5,877 nucleotides of DNA. Origin: Thermotogae bacterium (GTDB lineage: Bacteria > Thermotogota > Thermotogae > Petrotogales > Kosmotogaceae). Location: assembly GCA_003643975.1 (NCBI GenBank), contig QNAR01000112.1:1-5877 (forward strand), read 5' to 3'. The notes beneath the pieces were generated by a model that had not been told where the DNA came from, ran no database searches, and saw only the letters and a list, made by a program, of their open reading frames with translations. Of the stretch, positions 5,451 to 5,877 are shown one piece after another (position 1 is the first letter of the stretch; each line of letters starts with the position of its first letter). The position numbers were made by a program, and so were the translations under genes.

Positions 5451-5877
5451 ATGCCTGTGATTTTCTTCCTTTTAGGACTTGTTTTTGGTAGCTTTTTTAA
5501 TGCCGTAATCTTTCGATTACCACGAAAAGAATATTCCATCAATAAACCGAGAAGAAGTATCTGCCCAAAGTGCAAGCATGTTCTCTCCTGGAAAGACAAC
5601 ATTCCTCTCATAAGTTATTTGCTCTTGAAGGGAAAATGCCGCTATTGCGGAGCCAAAATCCCTTTGAGATATCCCATTGTTGAAGGCCTTACGGCACTTT
5701 TGTTTACTGTTAATTCGCTATTTTTCCCGCTTCAACAGGCTATTGCTTTGTGCGTGATTGTATCCGGGCTGATTATTTCTTCTTTCATAGATCTTGAACA
5801 CTATCTGATACCCGATACCGGCATTGTGTTAGTAGGCATTGGCGCGGCTTTGTATTCTTTCTTTTCCCATCAATTTC
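5451..5877 (+). CDS. pilD: Type IV prepilin peptidase (A24 family), C-terminus cut by window edge
   Basis: The first 142 residues of a PilD/GspO-type membrane aspartic protease, which cleaves the leader of type IV prepilins and type II secretion pseudopilins at the inner membrane and often N-methylates the new end. The first membrane helix carries the signature GSFFNAVIFRLPR (13-25). A cytoplasmic loop follows with a four-cysteine metal-binding motif, CPKC (38-41) and CRYC (63-66), and conserved IPLRYPIVEGLTALLF (70-85). The first catalytic aspartate is D114 in SFIDLEHYLIPD (111-122). The second catalytic aspartate (GxGD motif) should lie past the right edge. Family members are usually about 230-290 residues, so about half is present. 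The cysteine loop and N-terminal domain mark the bifunctional long form rather than the short archaeal-like form. It lies 33 bases after the TPR gene, probably in the same operon. No pilin gene is visible. Confidence 0.95.
   Translation, partial: MPVIFFLLGLVFGSFFNAVIFRLPRKEYSINKPRRSICPKCKHVLSWKDNIPLISYLLLKGKCRYCGAKIPLRYPIVEGLTALLFTVNSLFFPLQQAIALCVIVSGLIISSFIDLEHYLIPDTGIVLVGIGAALYSFFSHQF

Noticed and set aside
5345..5611. An 88-residue minus-strand open frame across the TPR-pilD junction
   Set aside because: It is antisense to the end of the TPR gene and to the conserved first helix and CPKC region of the prepilin peptidase.

Overview
The window reads as a compact, AT-leaning bacterial chromosome segment with strong Shine-Dalgarno sites and almost no spare DNA. 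It carries six protein genes, four complete and one cut off at each edge. I see no RNA gene, mobile element, CRISPR array or long repeat. The gene content (a pyrophosphate-type phosphofructokinase, a stand-alone AMMECR1 protein, a cysteine-free ferritin-like protein, lysine/glutamate-rich proteins) would suit a member of the Thermotogota such as the Kosmotoga/Mesotoga group, or another anaerobic thermophile. That placement is an impression from protein style, not a proven assignment.

Left part, minus strand (1-1379): a phosphofructokinase gene (357-1379) is followed after 8 bases by the start of an AMMECR1-family gene (1-348) that runs off the left edge. The two look like one operon. The phosphofructokinase has Asp and Lys at the two positions that distinguish pyrophosphate-using from ATP-using enzymes, so it is probably PPi-dependent and reversible.

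Centre, plus strand (1459-3654): a complete 731-residue RNase R gene, divergent from pfk across 79 bp. That gap holds a perfect 12-bp palindrome, TTATAATTATAA, which supplies a -10 hexamer on each strand and is a good candidate for a symmetric bidirectional promoter.

Right-centre: a minus-strand gene for a 165-residue ferritin-like diiron protein (3669-4166) converges on rnr. Its stop is 14 bp from the rnr stop, and a shared hairpin terminator overlaps the end of rnr. The rnr stop codon lies in the hairpin loop, and the codons of the RNase R basic tail form the U-tract for the opposite gene.

Right part, plus strand (4281-5877): a TPR-repeat protein with an unrecognised N-terminal region of about 110 residues, then after 33 bases the start of a type IV prepilin peptidase (PilD-like) cut by the right edge. 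These two probably form an operon, divergent from the ferritin-like gene across 114 bp. That gap contains short TTCAC repeats that may be an operator.

Overall this is mostly ordinary housekeeping sequence. I do not see a clearly new biological system. The points most worth a second look are the symmetric pfk/rnr promoter, the coding/terminator overlap at the end of rnr, the PPi signature of the phosphofructokinase with its AMMECR1 partner, and the unrecognised N-terminal region of the TPR protein beside a pilin-processing enzyme.
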